A stretch of DNA of 64,000 nt from Mediterraneibacter glycyrrhizinilyticus (GTDB lineage: Bacteria; Bacillota; Clostridia; Lachnospirales; Lachnospiraceae). The position numbers were made by a program, and so were the translations under genes. Each line of letters begins with the position of its first letter. Within the stretch, counting starts at the first letter, position 1. Location: positions 124,001-188,000 of the forward strand of contig NZ_JACJLR010000003.1 of assembly GCF_016902345.1 (NCBI RefSeq), read 5' to 3'. Positions 62,968 through 64,000 of the stretch are shown here, piece by piece. The notes beneath the pieces were generated by a model. That model ran no database searches and was not told where the DNA came from. It saw only the letters and a program-made list of their open reading frames with translations.

Positions 62968-64000
62968 TTATTTCCACATAGTATACACGCATACATACCT
63001 GTATATCACTCTCTTTCTCATTCCCATCCTCTCCATCGCCGCTTTCTGAAACCTGTGGCAGAGACGCTCTGCCTTATCCCTGTCTCCCCCCTCGTCTTCC
63101 AGGTGGTAAAAAAGGCTTTCCATCACTTTCTCGTACATCCAGATCCACTCTTCTCTTTTTACCTCCGGGCAGATCCTGCACATGTGCTCCACATTTTCCC
63201 GGTCTGTCAGCCTGGCTGTCCGAAAGCCCAGGAATGAGGCGGTCTTCACCATACTCTCATACATCGCAATGATCCCGCCGCCCGCTTTTTCTTCCAGAAA
63301 TCTCTTCCGGTTCCGTGAACGTCTCACCACCGCCTGGATGAAGACTGCAGAGAAGACTGCCAGTGCAGCTGACACGGCTGCCAAAGCAGGAAGTAACCAT
63401 ACACCTGATGCTCCTTTCTCAGAAGTGTTCTCACCGGGCATCACTCCCAGCTCCTCACTTTCTTGTGTTTCCGCGCTCTGCCTTTGGGCTTCGGATTCGT
63501 CTGCCCCCTGTTCCCCGGATCGTAATGTTTCCTGTTCTTCTGCCGTTGTCGGGTCCAGGCTTTCAGACGGCTCATCCGAAGCCACATTTCCCGGCGTATG
63601 TTCCATATTGATCCATCCGCCGTTCTCCTCATTGTAGACCTGGCACCAGGCATGTCCCATCGTCCCGGTGACCTGCGCTTCATATCCCCCGCCTTCCGCG
63701 GGAGAAAAGGCGGATGCCGGCACCGCATACCCTTCTGCATACCTGGCCGGAAATCCGTTCATCCTGTAGAGCAGTACAGCCGCAGAGGCAAAATGTACGC
63801 AGAAGCCGCTCCCTCTCTCAAACAGAAAATACTCCACAAAATCCCGGTCAGCCGGCGTGGGACCAGGACTGACATCATACACCGCAAGTCCTGACAGTTC
63901 CACACTGATCCGCTCCCGGATCTCCTCCAGAGAGCCGGACTCCCATCCGCTGCAGAGAGACTCCAGCTGGTCCAGCCCCTCGGGATAGGAAGTGCATTCC
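62968..64000 (-). CDS. Transglutaminase-like membrane protein (N-terminal part outside window)
   Basis: 344 codons are visible and the frame is open to the right edge. The transglutaminase core has the catalytic cysteine in GSGFCVHFASAAVLLYR and histidine in GTMGHAWCQVY; the usual aspartate of the triad position reads Glu in NMEHTPG. Then come an acidic linker (about 145-190 of the visible part), one membrane helix (VWLLPALAAVSAALAVFSAV) and a cytoplasmic tail. In related bacteria such genes follow MoxR and DUF58 genes, which may lie beyond the edge. Function unknown, probably a cell-surface protease-type or crosslinking enzyme. Confidence 0.82.
   Translation of the reverse strand, partial: ECTSYPEGLDQLESLCSGWESGSLEEIRERISVELSGLAVYDVSPGPTPADRDFVEYFLFERGSGFCVHFASAAVLLYRMNGFPARYAEGYAVPASAFSPAEGGGYEAQVTGTMGHAWCQVYNEENGGWINMEHTPGNVASDEPSESLDPTTAEEQETLRSGEQGADESEAQRQSAETQESEELGVMPGENTSEKGASGVWLLPALAAVSAALAVFSAVFIQAVVRRSRNRKRFLEEKAGGGIIAMYESMVKTASFLGFRTARLTDRENVEHMCRICPEVKREEWIWMYEKVMESLFYHLEDEGGDRDKAERLCHRFQKAAMERMGMRKRVIYRYVCVYTMWK

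Noticed and set aside
1-64000. CRISPR array, rRNA operon or intact prophage
   Set aside because: No regularly spaced short repeats, no rRNA sequence and no integrase, terminase or capsid genes were found; only the small scar at 13 kb is phage-like.

Overview
The window is chromosomal DNA from a low-to-mid GC Gram-positive anaerobe, almost certainly a spore-forming gut Clostridium of the family Lachnospiraceae. The evidence is the clostridial pyruvate kinase without the extra C-terminal domain, a SpoVB-like flippase and a probable SpoIIM, a fused 2-hydroxyacyl-CoA dehydratase activase, the DUF711/ACT pair, a DUF5717/DUF5716 operon that I associate with Lachnospiraceae, strong AGGAGG ribosome binding sites and a Gram-positive LexA box at recA. 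Most genes lie on the minus strand. No complete prophage, conjugative element, CRISPR array or rRNA operon is present.

Layout. 1-2.4 kb: patatin-like lipase followed by ppk (cut by the left edge). 2.4-5.2 kb: ABC-F ATPase between two structured noncoding stretches. 5.2-11.9 kb (minus): polA, coaE, WalJ-like hydrolase, ACT protein, DUF711 protein, DegV. 12-14 kb: HAD phosphatase, a frameshifted 64-codon ORF, and a scar next to tRNA-Leu(CAA) in which a 58-bp direct repeat (the tRNA terminator) flanks a phage-type nuclease-domain remnant. 14-18.6 kb: TrmB-type regulator overlapping lysA, rhomboid-like protein and pyk. 18.9-23.2 kb: 1429-residue dehydratase activase. 23.3-31.3 kb: small membrane protein, phosphatase, greA and lower glycolysis (gap, pgk, tpiA, a HAD phosphatase, gpmI). 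31.3-34.6 kb: Rrf2 regulator, iscS, nifU, mnmA. 34.7-39 kb: spoVB-like gene, spoIIM-like gene, NUDIX hydrolase and rny. 39-42.5 kb: recA-recX under a LexA box, then a histidine phosphatase divergent from luxS. 42.5-46 kb: DUF5662 protein, a GH13 protein lacking its catalytic carboxylates, and an orphan sugar-binding lipoprotein. 46-54.8 kb: DUF1292 protein, an operon of Sir2-like protein, gltX and a UvrD-type helicase, a secreted BspA-like protein, and purF-purB. 55-57.5 kb: polar amino-acid ABC importer. 57.5-62.9 kb: TPR/DUF5716/DUF5717 operon. 63-64 kb: a transglutaminase-like membrane protein cut by the right edge.

How the genes work together. Glycolysis from glyceraldehyde-3-phosphate to pyruvate is nearly complete (gap, pgk, tpiA, gpmI, pyk; enolase is absent here). 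The iron-sulfur block is a regulator-desulfurase-scaffold-thiolase set in which sulfur from IscS can feed both clusters and tRNA thiolation. recA and recX are co-transcribed under SOS control.

The best candidate for an undescribed system is the three-gene DUF5717-DUF5716-TPR operon: a very large two-part scaffold protein, a degenerate Hsp70/actin-like protein and a small helical-repeat protein, apparently translationally coupled and driven by their own promoter. Other unusual items are the catalytically dead glycogen-debranching homologue, a Sir2-like protein lacking the catalytic histidine, the A8 frameshift ORF, the tRNA-terminator scar and two candidate small RNAs or interspersed repeats.
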